Origin: Heterotrichella gracilis
Taxonomy: Eukaryota; Sar; Xanthophyceae; Tribonematales; Xanthonemataceae
Direction of reading: 5' to 3'
Assembly (NCBI GenBank): GCA_032358255.1
Contig: JAULBX010026696.1
Coordinates: 1-44,845 of the forward strand
Length of the DNA: 44,845 nt
Part shown: one piece after another, positions 23,546-33,847 of the stretch
How positions within the stretch are numbered: position 1 is the first letter of the stretch
Layout: each line of letters begins with the position of its first letter
Position numbers and translations under genes: made by a program
Notes under the pieces: generated by a model
What the model was told of the DNA's origin: nothing
Databases searched by the model: none
What the model saw: the letters and a program-made list of their open reading frames with translations, nothing else

Positions 23546-24582
23546 CTAGCTAGATAGTTATATTGAATTCCAGCAATACAGCCAGATTAGCAGTCAGTCT
23601 TGCACATCCGGCGCCAACCAGTTCTGTCCTGGCACGGTGTATCACCGTACGCGCCCTAGTGCAGGGCGTGTGTGTGTTATATGGAGCAAGGCGTGGCACC
23701 AGGTGGCACCAATACTGTAAGTGCTTGGCAGTGGTGGCAGGGTTCCAGCATGGGAGGTGCAAATGCCAGTAATAGCCACTGGGGTATTCATGGCGGTGAC
23801 AAGTCCTAGTGCAGGTCGTGTCTCCCCCATATGCATAGTATCTGTATGTGATGATGCGCGTCCACATGCGAGGTCTATGGGCTGTGCCGCATGCGGGATC
23901 CAATGGGCCCACAGTTGGCAACAAAACACCGCAAACTGCAGGGTGGATCCTGCTACAAGTGATATTGCAGTCCAGACACTTGACATTACAGTCCCAGACA
24001 GTACCGCGTACGTACAGCCACATGAGAGAATTTTCACTAGGGCTGGCACAGTTTGCGTCACCCTGCATAACTGACCATCACACCATGTCTGAAACATTAT
24101 TTTTGAGCAGCTCTATTATGCACGTTACGCGACGTTAAACTTGAGTAAGAAATTTCTAGATTTGTGGTGGGCAGCCCACGCGCTCCCTGAGACCCCAGGC
24201 AGGGCAACATGCTATGTGGACAATATGATGTAACATGGCTGGAATTGAATTCCATTTGCAAAACCCACCAACCGGTATAACCTGCACAAGTGGCATGGCC
24301 CGTATGGATCTCAAATCACTGGCAGTTGCTCTACCATGGCGTCGCGCAACTAAACAAAATTGTGTGCAAAGTCCTCGCATGAATGGTGCAACGGGTCAGA
24401 CCTTCAAATGCGTGACATGAATAAGAGTAACACTGATCAAAGAATGGTACAATCTCCCCTCCCCTCCCCTACCCTCATGTAACAGTAATGGTGTACCGTA
24501 TATATTTAAGATATATGCCTACTGTGACACGCGATCACCAGTCCTTTTCTTTCTTCCCAGTAGGTCAAGCTATCGTTACACC
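23546..24582. other. Intergenic region between convergent MED7 and orphan gene
   Basis: No supported gene. It contains two loosely similar segments around CCTAGTGCAGG(G/T)CGTGT (about 23655 and 23808). The MED7 and orphan-gene 3' UTRs must lie at the two ends. Confidence 0.5.
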
Positions 24583-26072
24583 TCAGTACATGTCGTGCCC
24601 CAGCGTGGTGGTGCCGATTCCCTCCCACGTGTTGAGCACCATGCAATCATCCACGCCCGCACCCTCACCATCCTGCACAGCCACCACCAAAGCACATTAG
24701 TATGCATGCCATGGGCAAGGCGCTGCACAGTCAGAAACATGCAAGGGGGTGAATGTACTGATCATGTGCGGCCTATCTGGGCAGTGGATGTACTGCTGGG
24801 ACACTCTACTTCCGTACCTACCTAAGGAACACAGCACGCATGCAAGTAAACGTGGCATGCAGGTAGTGAAAAGCATGAAAGCCTGTTTATGCCCAGCACA
24901 CTCACCATCCACTCCCCAGTGGCGTAGTGGTTGTACAACCGCACAGGCCTGCGGGGCTGGGCAGTGCGCTTGGTAGCTCCAGGTGGCAGCCCCGCACCCA
25001 GGCGCAGCACGGGGGCAGCTGCACCCTTCATGGCCCTGCCCCTGCCCCTGCCCTGCCTGGCGCCACTCCTGCTGCATCCTCCCAGGATCAGGTTCCTCTT
25101 GTTGCCCCTCCCCTTCCTGTGGGTGCTGCAGGGGTCATTGCCACAATCGCTTGTGCTGGGGTAATGCCCGTGCTGGGGCTGAGTATCCCATGTGTCTGTT
25201 GCACCCTGTCCATGTCCATGCTGCTGCTGGTACTGCCTGTGGTGGTGCTGATCCTGCTGGTGCCGGTGCTGTTGTTGCTGGTGTTGGTGCCCCTGCTGGT
25301 GGTGGTGGTGTTGCTGTTGGTTGTGCTCCTGGTCCTGCTGTCCTTGTCGCTGCTGCCCTTGATGGTGGTGGTGGTGTTGGTGGTGTGAAGGATGCAAGGG
25401 AGGGTGGGCCTGGTACTGCTGCGCGCTGGAGCAGCTCGCATGGCCTCCCGTGGCGGGGTGCGCATCTTCCTCCATGGCAGCCAGCTCCTGGGCTATGTGC
25501 TGCTGGAGCTCGACATATGTTGCAAAGGGCTCGGCACAGATGGGGCAGCTGCCCCCCGCACCCGGCTGCACTGGGCAGGGTTGGGGGGCACCCTGCGGTA
25601 CCCTATAGGGTTGGGGGGCATCCTGCGGTGCCCTATAGGGTTGGGCGCCACCCTGCGGTACCCTATAGGGTTGGGCGGCATCCTGCGGTACCCTATGGGG
25701 TTGGCCACCCGCTGTTGCTGCTGCAGTGGGCGATCCAGCGTGACCCTGGTGGGTGTCCTCATGTGGACCACCCTGGTGGTATGGCTGCTGCTGGGTTCCA
25801 GATTGGCTGCTGGTACCACCCACGGGTGCTGCCTGAGCAGAGGTTGAGGGTTGTGCACGCTTGGAGGCGGTCGTGTGCGTTGGTGCGTTGCTGCTGGTGG
25901 AGGGTATTCTTGGTGCAGGACCTGGCTTTGGTGCCTGGTACAGCCTCTGGAGCAGCACCGACGGGCGGGGATTGGGCTGGCTGTTCTCCTTCATGCTCTG
26001 GTGGTGCCTGGGCAGGGGCACAGGGTGGTAGTCCCGTCGGGCAACAAGGAGCGTGGTTTTGGGTTGAAACAT
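24583..26072 (-). CDS. Unrecognised His/Gln/Pro-rich protein with one zinc-finger-like motif
   Basis: Two exons, 24906-26072 and 24583-24672, give 418 residues. The ATG at 26072 (MFQPKTTLLVARRDYHPVPL) is the first in frame; upstream in-frame codons are non-ATG. The donor GTGAGT at 24905 and acceptor TGTGCAG before 24672 join in phase and add GVDDCMVLNTWEGIGTTTLG before the stop. The central region holds about four and a half copies of a 10-residue repeat (QPYRVPQGAP type), then a CPICAEPF motif with a following His in ELQQHIAQEL, like half of a UBZ or C2H2 finger lacking an obvious fourth ligand. A long His/Gln/Gly-rich low-complexity tract follows, then a basic RG-rich segment (RQGRGRGRAMK) and a conserved-looking C-terminus RPVRLYNHYATGEWM. 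An RNA- or chromatin-associated disordered protein is only a guess from composition. Confidence 0.6.
25590..25710 (-). repeat. 30-bp coding tandem repeat in the orphan gene
   Basis: About four 30-bp units around CCCTATAGGGTTGGG, differing at a few positions, encode the QPYRVPQ(D/G)(A/G)(A/P) decapeptides. The period is exactly ten codons, so copy-number change keeps the frame. Confidence 0.85.
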
Positions 26073-26904
26073 GGTTTGGGGCGCTGCTGGAGGGTTTAAA
26101 AAATGCAAGCTCAATTATTAGTCTGTGAAAAGACCAGCAGAGGTATTTATACACGATGTCACTTGGGGTGTGTGTGAAGCTGCCGGGGGGGTGTTACCTG
26201 GTCAACTAGTAGTCGCCCATGTCCGCATTTGTCAAATAACTCTCCTCTTCCCAATAATCTGGAAGACACCAAATTCACTTGCTGGTATTCCTTCTCACGT
26301 AAGATTGCTAAGGTTATTGGTTGCTGGCAGCAAAGGAAAGCCACGCTTTAGGCAGCATGGGCGGTGCATGCAGACCAGTGTGAAGGTTTGATGGACACCT
26401 TTTGCAGTACCCATTTGGTTGTCTATTCTGCGAGACAGAGCGGAGCCGCTTTTGCACTATCCCCGTCCCACGTTAGCACCAAATAAGGGTGTGTTTGCGT
26501 CCCACAAAACCCGTTGGCATGCATATAAAGCAATAGGAAAATAGTCAACCGGTTGTCAAAGCGAGGAGGAGACGCATGCATGCGCATGTGACTAAATTTA
26601 CGTAATGATCCAGGTGGTCTAATTGGCCGAGAATATAACGCAAGCGGGGAGTAATTCGGGTGGTGAACGGCCCCGGCTTCTTTGTCGTGTGTGGTTGGTG
26701 GAGGCAACAGGCTGCATAAACAGACCACTAGGACCCAGGTTGCCACCAAATCGAGGCCCATTAGTTTGAGGCTTGGTTCCCTGGCTGTACAGGGCAGATC
26801 ACAGCAGCTTGAGGCGGGATCACACCTCGCTGTTTCCTGGAACGCGGCCCAGGGTCCGTTTCATTTTTCGCCTGTCAGTTCGACGCAGCGCGTCTTTTGC
26901 AGCC
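26073..26904. promoter_or_regulatory. Divergent intergenic region, orphan gene (-) and formamidase (+)
   Basis: About 830 bp between two divergent start codons. It has GCATGCATATAAAG near 26518, a possible TATA-like element whose target is unclear, and a CGCATGCATGCGCATG palindromic run near 26571-26586. No other gene is visible. Confidence 0.45.
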
Positions 26905-29900
26905 ATGAGGAGCTCGGCGTTGATCGCGGTGGCTGTGGCCTTCGTGGCCCTCACCTTGAGCCCGTAAGTCCCCGCACCTTCCCTTGGTCCTTCAGCTTCA
27001 AGTGCCTATCCTGCGTCATGCTGACTGATAGCCAGCTCATGAACTCTCAACCGCTCCCATCCCTCCTGCACCGGGCGTCTTGCTCGGATAGTTCGGATTA
27101 GGCAGTGCAGTGGGACGGGGTGCTTTCTGGCTGGCTGTGGAGAAAGTTAGCACAGCTGGCGTGGCTTCGATGTGGGTGGACATGCGCAGGGGGGTCAGAA
27201 TGGACACCACCGTGCGTTGGACGTTGGGGTGCCCGCTTGGTTCATCCGCACGTTGATGGCTTGTGTTAAGTGTCAGGTAGCCGTCGGGGGGGCCATCCTT
27301 TGCTAGATCGCCGTGGAAGCCTAGTCGGTTTTGCGGTCGGGGCATTCGGGCCCGCACGCAGTACACGTGGGCAATCGAGCAGTACTGCGACAGCCTCCGG
27401 CAACCCTACTCCTGTAGACGTTTGGCAGGCACAATCAACTTCAGTATCTACTTCCACACCGCAGCCGCGTCCAGCGGGCGCCGACGAACGGGTGTCCGCA
27501 CGATGCCAGGAAGTTGGAGTTAGTCATATTCCGCATGTTAGGTTTTTTTGTGCGGTGGCACCCTCCGTTCGTAGACGTCTGCTTCACTCGCGCTTTGAAG
27601 GTGCAACCGCTCCCAACAATGCGCTGTTACCGGGTATAGTCGCACAGGTTGCCCAGTGCAAAACTGGGTAGTGCACCGCTTGCAAACACTACTTTGAGGT
27701 GAAACACTACAAAGAAACACTACCTCACTGTGCACAAGCGCCCCTTACACCGTTCGCTAACGTGGTCTTTGTGTGTTGCCGCAGATGTGCCGAGGCCCAG
27801 AGGCGGTCGGTGAGTGACCTCACCTTACACCCTCCTTGCACGGTGTACCTCCTGTGACACCCTCGCACCCAATTTGTTTTCTGCCAGGCATTCCTGCTCA
27901 CCCCCAACCCACGGACATCCTGCCTCCTATGACAATGGTGATAGGGGACTGCACCAAAATTGCTTCTTGCTTCAGTACCCTGTGAGCACTTGACAGCATT
28001 TCTGGAAACCAAACTGCTAGTGAACCCCTTTGTCCGCTCACATGGTGAACTGCAAGAACCGAACCCTACTCAACCCCCCCCCTCCTCCCTCCCAGACCCC
28101 CCCCAAGATGATGTCCCCTCCCAAGATGAAGTCCCCCCCTGCCGTCCCCCCTCCACCAGCGCCGTCAGGCTTGTTCCCTAAGTTCAACCCCGACAAGCCA
28201 CCCAAGTACCCAGTCCCCGCCTCGTGCAAGGCCATGACTGTGGGACCCACCATGCGCCTCAACGCGACAGTGGACACCGTGCACTGGGGATACTACTAGT
28301 ACGCACCCCCCCCTCCCCCCCCAAACCCTAAACCAAGCGCCTCAATGCCACAGTGGACACTCCATGAGGGTTGCTTTAGTGCGCACCACAACCCTGTGCC
28401 TTCCCAGGCCCCTAGCCTCTGCGACGCTGCCATTAAGGGCTGGTTGTGGAGACCTCACACAAAAAAGACTTCGGGTCACGCACAGGCCAGTCGAGTGTGG
28501 GTTGATATGCATCCTGATGGGCACCACCCTCGCTACCCGCGTGCACACCCACCTAAGCCTGCCAGCCCAGCCTCCATCCCCGGCACACACCCCAACCCAT
28601 GCTGCCTAGCCTGGTCGCCCCCCTCCTCACCCTCCTCCCTCTTCCCCCCTGCAGCAAGGGCCTAAAGCCAAACCTGGTCATTGCTTCCGGCCAGGAGGTG
28701 GTTGTTGAGATGCTGTCCCACCACATGGGCGACGACTACGAGCGCATGATCAAGGGCGACCCTGCAGTGGAGGCCATCTACAGCTGGAGCAACACAACCA
28801 TTGGCGTGCCCACACGGTAAGGCTGCTGATCGACTGCTACCGGGTGGGTGCAGCCCACGGTTTGAACGAAAAGGATACGCCGCAGTATGCGGTGTGCATA
28901 AATGTGTTGGCTGGTGCTTCCCCCCCGTTGCAGCAGTCTCTCTCATATAAGTCTGTATACAAAATATTGCTGACAGTCACGTGGATCAAGGGCCCACAGC
29001 TCCACCCGCCCTCCGCTGCTTAAGCCTTTCCCTCCCTTTCCCTCCCCCTCCCCCTTCCCCCTCACCCTTAACCCGCCCTGACCCCCCTCCCTCCCCCTCC
29101 CCCCCAGTGGTGCATCAGGTGTGGGTGACGGAGTGCACATCCTCACTGGCCCCATCTACGTGTGCGGCGCCGAGCCAGGCGACGTGCTGGCAGTGGAGGT
29201 ACTGAACCTCGAGCCCCGCAAGAACCCATCCACCGGCAAGACCTTCGGGTCCAACTTTGCCGCCAACTGGGGCTACCAGTTCAGGTGCGGGCCCAGACCC
29301 TGAACCCTAAACAGGGGCGAGCAGGTTTTGCACTATGTCAGCTGCTGCATGTACCCTACGGAAGGGTTTTGCAGGCTTTGGTCGCAAGCGTGTGCGCAAC
29401 CCGTTTGGCACACCAATGACAGAAGGCCCTCCCCCTGCATCAAGGTCCCCTCCCCGGCAAGGGCTGCTGCACCAAGGTGTCCCCCATCATCAACCCCAAC
29501 AGAAACCCTACCCCCAAAAACCCTAACAAAACCCCTCACCCTGGGCTCCGCACCGCACCACACGGACTCCTGTGTGCGGTGCGGAGCCCCGCACCACACA
29601 GGAGTCCACCATCTGGAACCATACCCGGAACCATACCCACAAATCCCGAGGCGCCCATCTTCCTTATACAACAGATACCCCAAGACCCAACAAAAACCCT
29701 AACAAAACCCGCCACCCTCCTCTCCCATCAGGGCCCCCTCACCCGGCAAGGGCCGCTCCACTGAGGTATCCACCATCTACGAGGTGGTTGAGGATGACAT
29801 GGGTGATGTGCTCTTTGCGGAGCCCGTGTACCAGTTCCAGTGGGCCAACACCACCCTCAAGTACTTCCCAGAAACCAACTGCACAGCCACCAGCGGCTCC

Positions 29901-32533
29901 ATCCCAGGGACGCTGCCCGGCTGGGGGATTGACTGGGCCAACCCCAACTACGTGTTTGGAGGTGCGAGCCAGAGGGGTTGGGGAAGGGCATTGCTGCTGG
30001 GACGGGATCCCTGGGGCGGGCTGTGACAACCTCGTTATACATTTTCCGTCTTTGGTTGTGAAGGGTTTGCATTTTATGTGTGTGGTTTGGCTTTTGGAGC
30101 AAGGATTTCAATGGGATTGCCGGCTGTTGATTTGCATGGCGGGGTCCCCAGGTTGGCGGCGATGCCCCAATAGCTCATGATGCATGTTGCCCCAAGAGCT
30201 CTCAAAGCCCTGACGTCACCCCCACCCCCCATCCGTGCAGGCACCAAGGTCCCCTGCCGCAAGGGCCCCAATGTCAATACCCTAAATCCTCCCCTTACCC
30301 TTTCCCCCTCTCCCCTTGCAGGCACCAAGGTCCCCTGCCGCAAGGGCCCCAAGGGCACCACCTACATGCGCTGGCCTCGCATGTGGTACCCCGGCATAGT
30401 CACCCAGCACCCCACCGGCACCGAGAGCTACGACATCGCCGGAAAGTTCAAGGCCCCCGTCAACCTGCACATCGGCAACATGGGCCTGGTCCCCAACGCC
30501 ACCCTCACCATCAACTCGGTGCCACCACTGCCCACCGGTGAGTAAATCCTTGCTAGGGTTGGTCAAAAACCCTGTGTGCCAGGGCTTTTTCTCCAGAACT
30601 GGGGGTCGCTGCTTGGGGCACGAGCAAGGAAGCGTGGTGCCTGGATGGCACTGCGTCACATGATGAAGTTTTAATTAAGTAATAAATATACATTTCAAAT
30701 AATGATTCCCAAAAAAATAATATTGGTGGGCCAAATGACCCTCACCCTCAATTTGGTTGGAATGGCCCACACCCTCAACCCGTCCCCTCTCCCTCTCCAG
30801 GCGGCAACCTCGACCGGCGCCGCATCGGCATCGGCGCCACCATGTACACACCATGGCACAGACCCTAAACCCTACACCCGCCTCACTGATTCTCTGCCCG
30901 CAGGCGGCAACCTGGACCAGCGCCGCATCGGCATCGGCGCCACCATGTACTACACCGTGGCCCAGACCGGCGCCCTGCTGTCCATGGGAGACACCCACCT
31001 GGCCCAGGGAGACTCTGAGCTTGACGGCACCGGCATCGAGACTGCCGTCACAGGAACCTTCAAGATCACGCTGATCAAGAAGGATGAGCTGCCCCCCATG
31101 CTTGAGAACCTCACCTTCCCCCTGCTGGAGAACGACGACTCGTACGTGGTCAACAGCTTTGCATTCAAGGTGCGGTTGCTGGGCGCTGCCCGCTGTTCAC
31201 ACGGTTTGTCTTAAGAAGTAGTAGGAGAAAATAAAAGGGGATGTGTAGTAGGAGAAAACCTGGGCACAGATATTCTGGCCTCTTACCTTTTGGTGAGGTG
31301 GTGTATCTGGTGGAGCGACGGTGCTGTTGGTGGGCATGGCAGGGTTCAGTGTTTGGCATGTGCAAGCAGCTTTGAAGGGGAAAGTCCTGCCCACCTCTTT
31401 CAAGTCTCCCCCCTGCCTGAGAAGACAGCCAGTTGCATGTGGTCAACGGCTTTGCGATCAAAGCGAGTGGGGCGCTGCGGGGGACCTCTCCCCTATGCAG
31501 ACGCTCCCCTGTCTGTGTGCTAGCCGCTGGCAACCCACCCAGTGCATGCAGCCCGGCAGCTGGCGCCCTGCAGAGGGGGCGTTTGCTTCTGGACTGCCCC
31601 AAGGCAGCGCCTAAACCCTTATTATTATTATTATTATTACACGCATACCAGCCACAAAACCAAGATCAGCAATCAACCTTGTGTCCAAACCCTAGGCGTG
31701 CCCTAACCCCCCTCCCCTCCCGCAGGACTACCTGACCATGAAGGACCCCTCCCTTATCGGCAACCAGGGCTCCAACCTGAACAAGGCCTTCTCCAACACC
31801 TACCAGGAGACGCGCGACTTCCTCATGAGGGGCTTCAACCTCACCGAGGCCGAGGCAATCACTGCCATCACTGTGTCTGTGGACTTTGGAGTCACACAGG
31901 TGAGGGGGGGGATATCGAATGCTAGGGTTGGAAGTGGGTTCTAGCCAGTTGGGGAGTAGAGTGTGTAACGGGGAATATGGGTGTGCACAAGGCACAATTC
32001 CAACGTACATTTTCCTCGTGAGGGGGTTCAACAACAGAGGCCGAGGCAATCACCTCCATCGCAGTGTCGTTGGACTTTGGGGTCACACAGGTGAGGGGAG
32101 TAAGGCATTGACCTGGCTTTAGGGTTTAAAGTTTAGGGTTTATTAGATGTCGGTGGACTTTGGAGTCACACATGTGGAGTTACAGGCAATGAACTGTTTT
32201 CGGGATTAGGGTTTGGGTTGGTGTCGGTGAGACCTGTGTGCATGAGGCTCCAACCCAATGTTAGCTCTCGTTATGGCGAGAAATTGGTTGCCTGGAATGT
32301 CAGGTACAGGGGAATTTCAGCGATAGTCTGCTGGTCAGTGCATGACCAGTCCCTCTCCAGTCTCCACCTCACGCACGTTCCACTGACGCCGCTTTGCTCC
32401 TCCCCCGCAGGTTGTGGACGCCAACTGGGGCATGCACGGCATCATCCCCAAGTACCTGTTCAGCAACACCACAGAGAAGTACATGCCCGCAGTCATCACA
32501 GGGTCATCGTACCCAGTGGAGGCCTACATGTAG
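26905..32533 (+). CDS. Formamidase/acetamidase (FmdA_AmdA family) with signal peptide, 10 exons
   Basis: Exons: 26905-26963, 27785-27809, 28096-28298, 28655-28816, 29108-29284, 29732-29961, 30322-30537, 30904-31169, 31726-31899, 32411-32533; phases agree, 544 residues. The family hallmark GDTHLAQGDSELDGTGIE is at about 386-403. Other family-like stretches are LNATVDTVHWGYY, LVIASGQEVVVEM, ILTGPIYVCGAEPGDVLAVE and VVDANWGMHGIIPKYLF. The enzymes hydrolyse formamide or short amides to ammonia plus the acid. The N-terminus MRSSALIAVAVAFVALTLSP is a signal peptide, followed by a Pro/Lys/Met-rich linker (about 29-60); bacterial and fungal relatives are usually cytosolic and about 400-450 residues, so this form looks secreted or lumenal. 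That suggests extracellular or vacuolar nitrogen scavenging (inference). Exon 2 (25 nt) is supported only by frame and splice consensus. Introns 3, 5, 6, 7, 8 and 9 contain partial copies of neighbouring exon edges. Intron 1 (821 bp) shows no gene. Confidence 0.88.
28335..28370 (+). repeat. Partial copy of formamidase exon 3 end
   Basis: GCGCCTCAATGCCACAGTGG resembles GCGCCTCAACGCGACAGTGG in exon 3 (28254). It lies directly after CCAAACCCTAAACCA in intron 3. Confidence 0.75.
29433..29490 (+). repeat. Partial copy of formamidase exon 6 acceptor edge
   Basis: CCCCTCCCCGGCAAGGGCTG and following bases resemble the exon 6 start at 29732-29785 (CCCCTCACCCGGCAAGGGCC). The copied acceptor reads CATCAAGG rather than CATCAGGG, so the AG lies one base off. 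Confidence 0.7.
29543..29607 (+). repeat. Overlapping inverted repeats in formamidase intron 5
   Basis: Arms 29543-29557 and 29575-29589 are perfect 15-nt complements. A second pairing, 29564-29584 with 29589-29607, is near-perfect with a two-base gap. The two hairpins share bases and cannot form together. Confidence 0.85.
30235..30290 (+). repeat. Partial copy of formamidase exon 7 acceptor edge, in frame
   Basis: GTGCAG followed by GCACCAAGGTCCCCTGCCGC then AAGGGCCCCAA repeats the exon 7 start (30322) without a mismatch for about 31 bp, then passes into TGTCAATACCCTAAATCC. The two acceptors are 81 bp apart, and the intervening sequence is open in the protein frame. Confidence 0.9.
30793..30873 (+). 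repeat. Partial copy of formamidase exon 8 acceptor edge
   Basis: Starting after CTCTCCAG at 30801, about 60 bp repeats the exon 8 start (GGCGGCAACCTGGACCAGCG region) up to CAGACC, then continues as CTAAACCCTACACC. The offset to the real acceptor is 103 bp, which shifts the frame. Confidence 0.9.
31433..31480 (+). repeat. Partial copy of formamidase exon 8 donor edge
   Basis: ATGTGGTCAACGGCTTTGCG then ATCAAAGCGAG resembles ACGTGGTCAACAGCTTTGCA then TTCAAGGTGCG at the real exon 8 end (31144-31176). The copied donor is destroyed (AAAGCGAG). Confidence 0.75.
31619..31639 (+). repeat. (TTA)n microsatellite in formamidase intron 8
   Basis: Seven consecutive TTA units lie after CTAAACCC. Confidence 0.9.
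32009..32185 (+). repeat. Two partial copies of formamidase exon 9 donor edge
   Basis: 32016-32100 repeats about 80 bp of the exon 9 end plus donor (GAGGCCGAGGCAATCAC and GGGGTCACACAGGTGAGG). About 32146-32178 repeats only the last part (GTCGGTGGACTTTGGAGTCA). TAGGGTTTAAAG/TTTAGGGTTT strings lie between them. Indels put the first copy out of frame. Confidence 0.9.
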
Positions 32534-33595
32534 GCGGTAAACCCTAGCAAAGGGTTTTCCTGCCGCCAAGGGTCGCATAGCGACACGCTCTGCTGGTTAC
32601 AGGCAATCCTGAGCGGTTGGCGCGTTACATGCCGTGTGCATTTTTGTGATAGGAGGTAGCTGCTTCAAATGTGCCGCGGTTTTGGCTTGTTGTCTGCCTG
32701 AGGCTGTGGTTGTCTCAAGCCCCGTGTTTTTTTCATAGCCTTTCAGTCCGAATTCAATTCAATTCCTGATTCTTGTCGTGTCTGGTGTATATTTCACCGG
32801 TCTTCTCACTGTTGCGCCCTGGTGCGTGTGTGCAATTGCATGCACCTGCCACAGCCTTTCTGTAAACCTTACAGTTGAATCCATGAATTGCACACTCAGT
32901 GTGTCTGAACGTTTTGAACTGGTCGATTTCAGCGGCTGACCCACACTGGAGCCTCCAACTTGGTTGAAGTTGGCTCAGTGCACCCTTGTGGTCGCTGAAG
33001 ACAGCTGAGTACGACATGGGCACAGTCATCTGCCCTAAAAGGTTGGATGGCCCACGGATCTGCCAGAAACGTCTCAATAGTTTCCAAACGAGTGAGGTTT
33101 TGGAGTCGTGGTGCATGTACAAGGTGCAAAGTTGCAACTGGCCCATCAGCAGCCAAAACTCTGCGATGCCGTTGCCATCATTGTGCTCGTGGGATGCTGC
33201 CAACAACTGTAGTTCTGGCTCGTGGACAAGCCACGCCGCCCATCAGCCTCTCCCTAATCACCAGCGTTGACGTTATAGCGTTACAGCCTACTGCAGGACA
33301 GCAGTGAAATTACAGCACCTGCACACATGTCTTGGGACCCGGTCTGTTTACCGTCTCCTGATTCCTTGCCACTTTGTGTTGCAATACCAGACCAAGAAGT
33401 GGGGGTTTGTTCCCCTCGGAATGTGCTAGTGCGCCAATGAAGCAAGTGCTACAAGTTGCAAGAAACCTTTAAGCTCAGCCCCGTTTTGTCTAGCTGTTCA
33501 GCAGGGTGGTTCATAGGCAGTGCAACTGTGTAGCCTGAACATTCTGCCAGTGGGGTGTACCTTTGCATCTGAAACATTACCCACAATTTATGCTC
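32534..33595. other. Intergenic region between convergent formamidase and ABRACL genes
   Basis: No supported gene in about 1.06 kb. The first part is presumably the formamidase 3' UTR and the last part the ABRACL 3' UTR. Open frames here lack any recognisable motif. Confidence 0.5.
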
Positions 33596-33847
33596 CTAAG
33601 CCTCCTGCAGAAGGACCACGTCGACGTTATCAGACATCCCTTGCAGCAGCATCTCCCCGTCGAAGTAAATGATCTTCTTTCGCTTTGCTGCTCGCAGGGT
33701 GCCATTCAGAGCCTCGAAAATGTCCTCTGTTTCCTTGAAAAGCTTGCTGAACTTGACCTTTATCTTTCCGCCATCCGCTGCGTCCGGCTCCCCCAGCAGC
33801 TTGATCTGCTCAACCAGCGTCTTCACCTCCTCCTCGATGTTCAACAT
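33596..33847 (-). CDS. ABRACL: Costars family protein (ABRACL-like)
   Basis: A complete intronless 83-residue protein beginning MLNIEEEVKTLVEQIKLLGE and containing the family hallmarks KIKVKFSKLF, FEALNGTLRAAKRKKIIYFD and GEMLLQGMSDNVDVVLL. Costars proteins are about 80-residue winged-helix-like domains conserved in plants, algae, Dictyostelium and animals. In Dictyostelium they influence actin organisation and motility, and the fold matches the actin-binding C-terminus of STARS. The length is standard and start and stop are clear. It is the only single-exon gene in the window. It is divergent from CCT6 and shares its upstream region. Confidence 0.95.
   Translation of the reverse strand: MLNIEEEVKTLVEQIKLLGEPDAADGGKIKVKFSKLFKETEDIFEALNGTLRAAKRKKIIYFDGEMLLQGMSDNVDVVLLQEA

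Noticed and set aside
24983..26128. 381-codon open frame on + strand
   Set aside because: Antisense shadow of the His/Gln/Pro-rich orphan exon; repeat-driven open frame.
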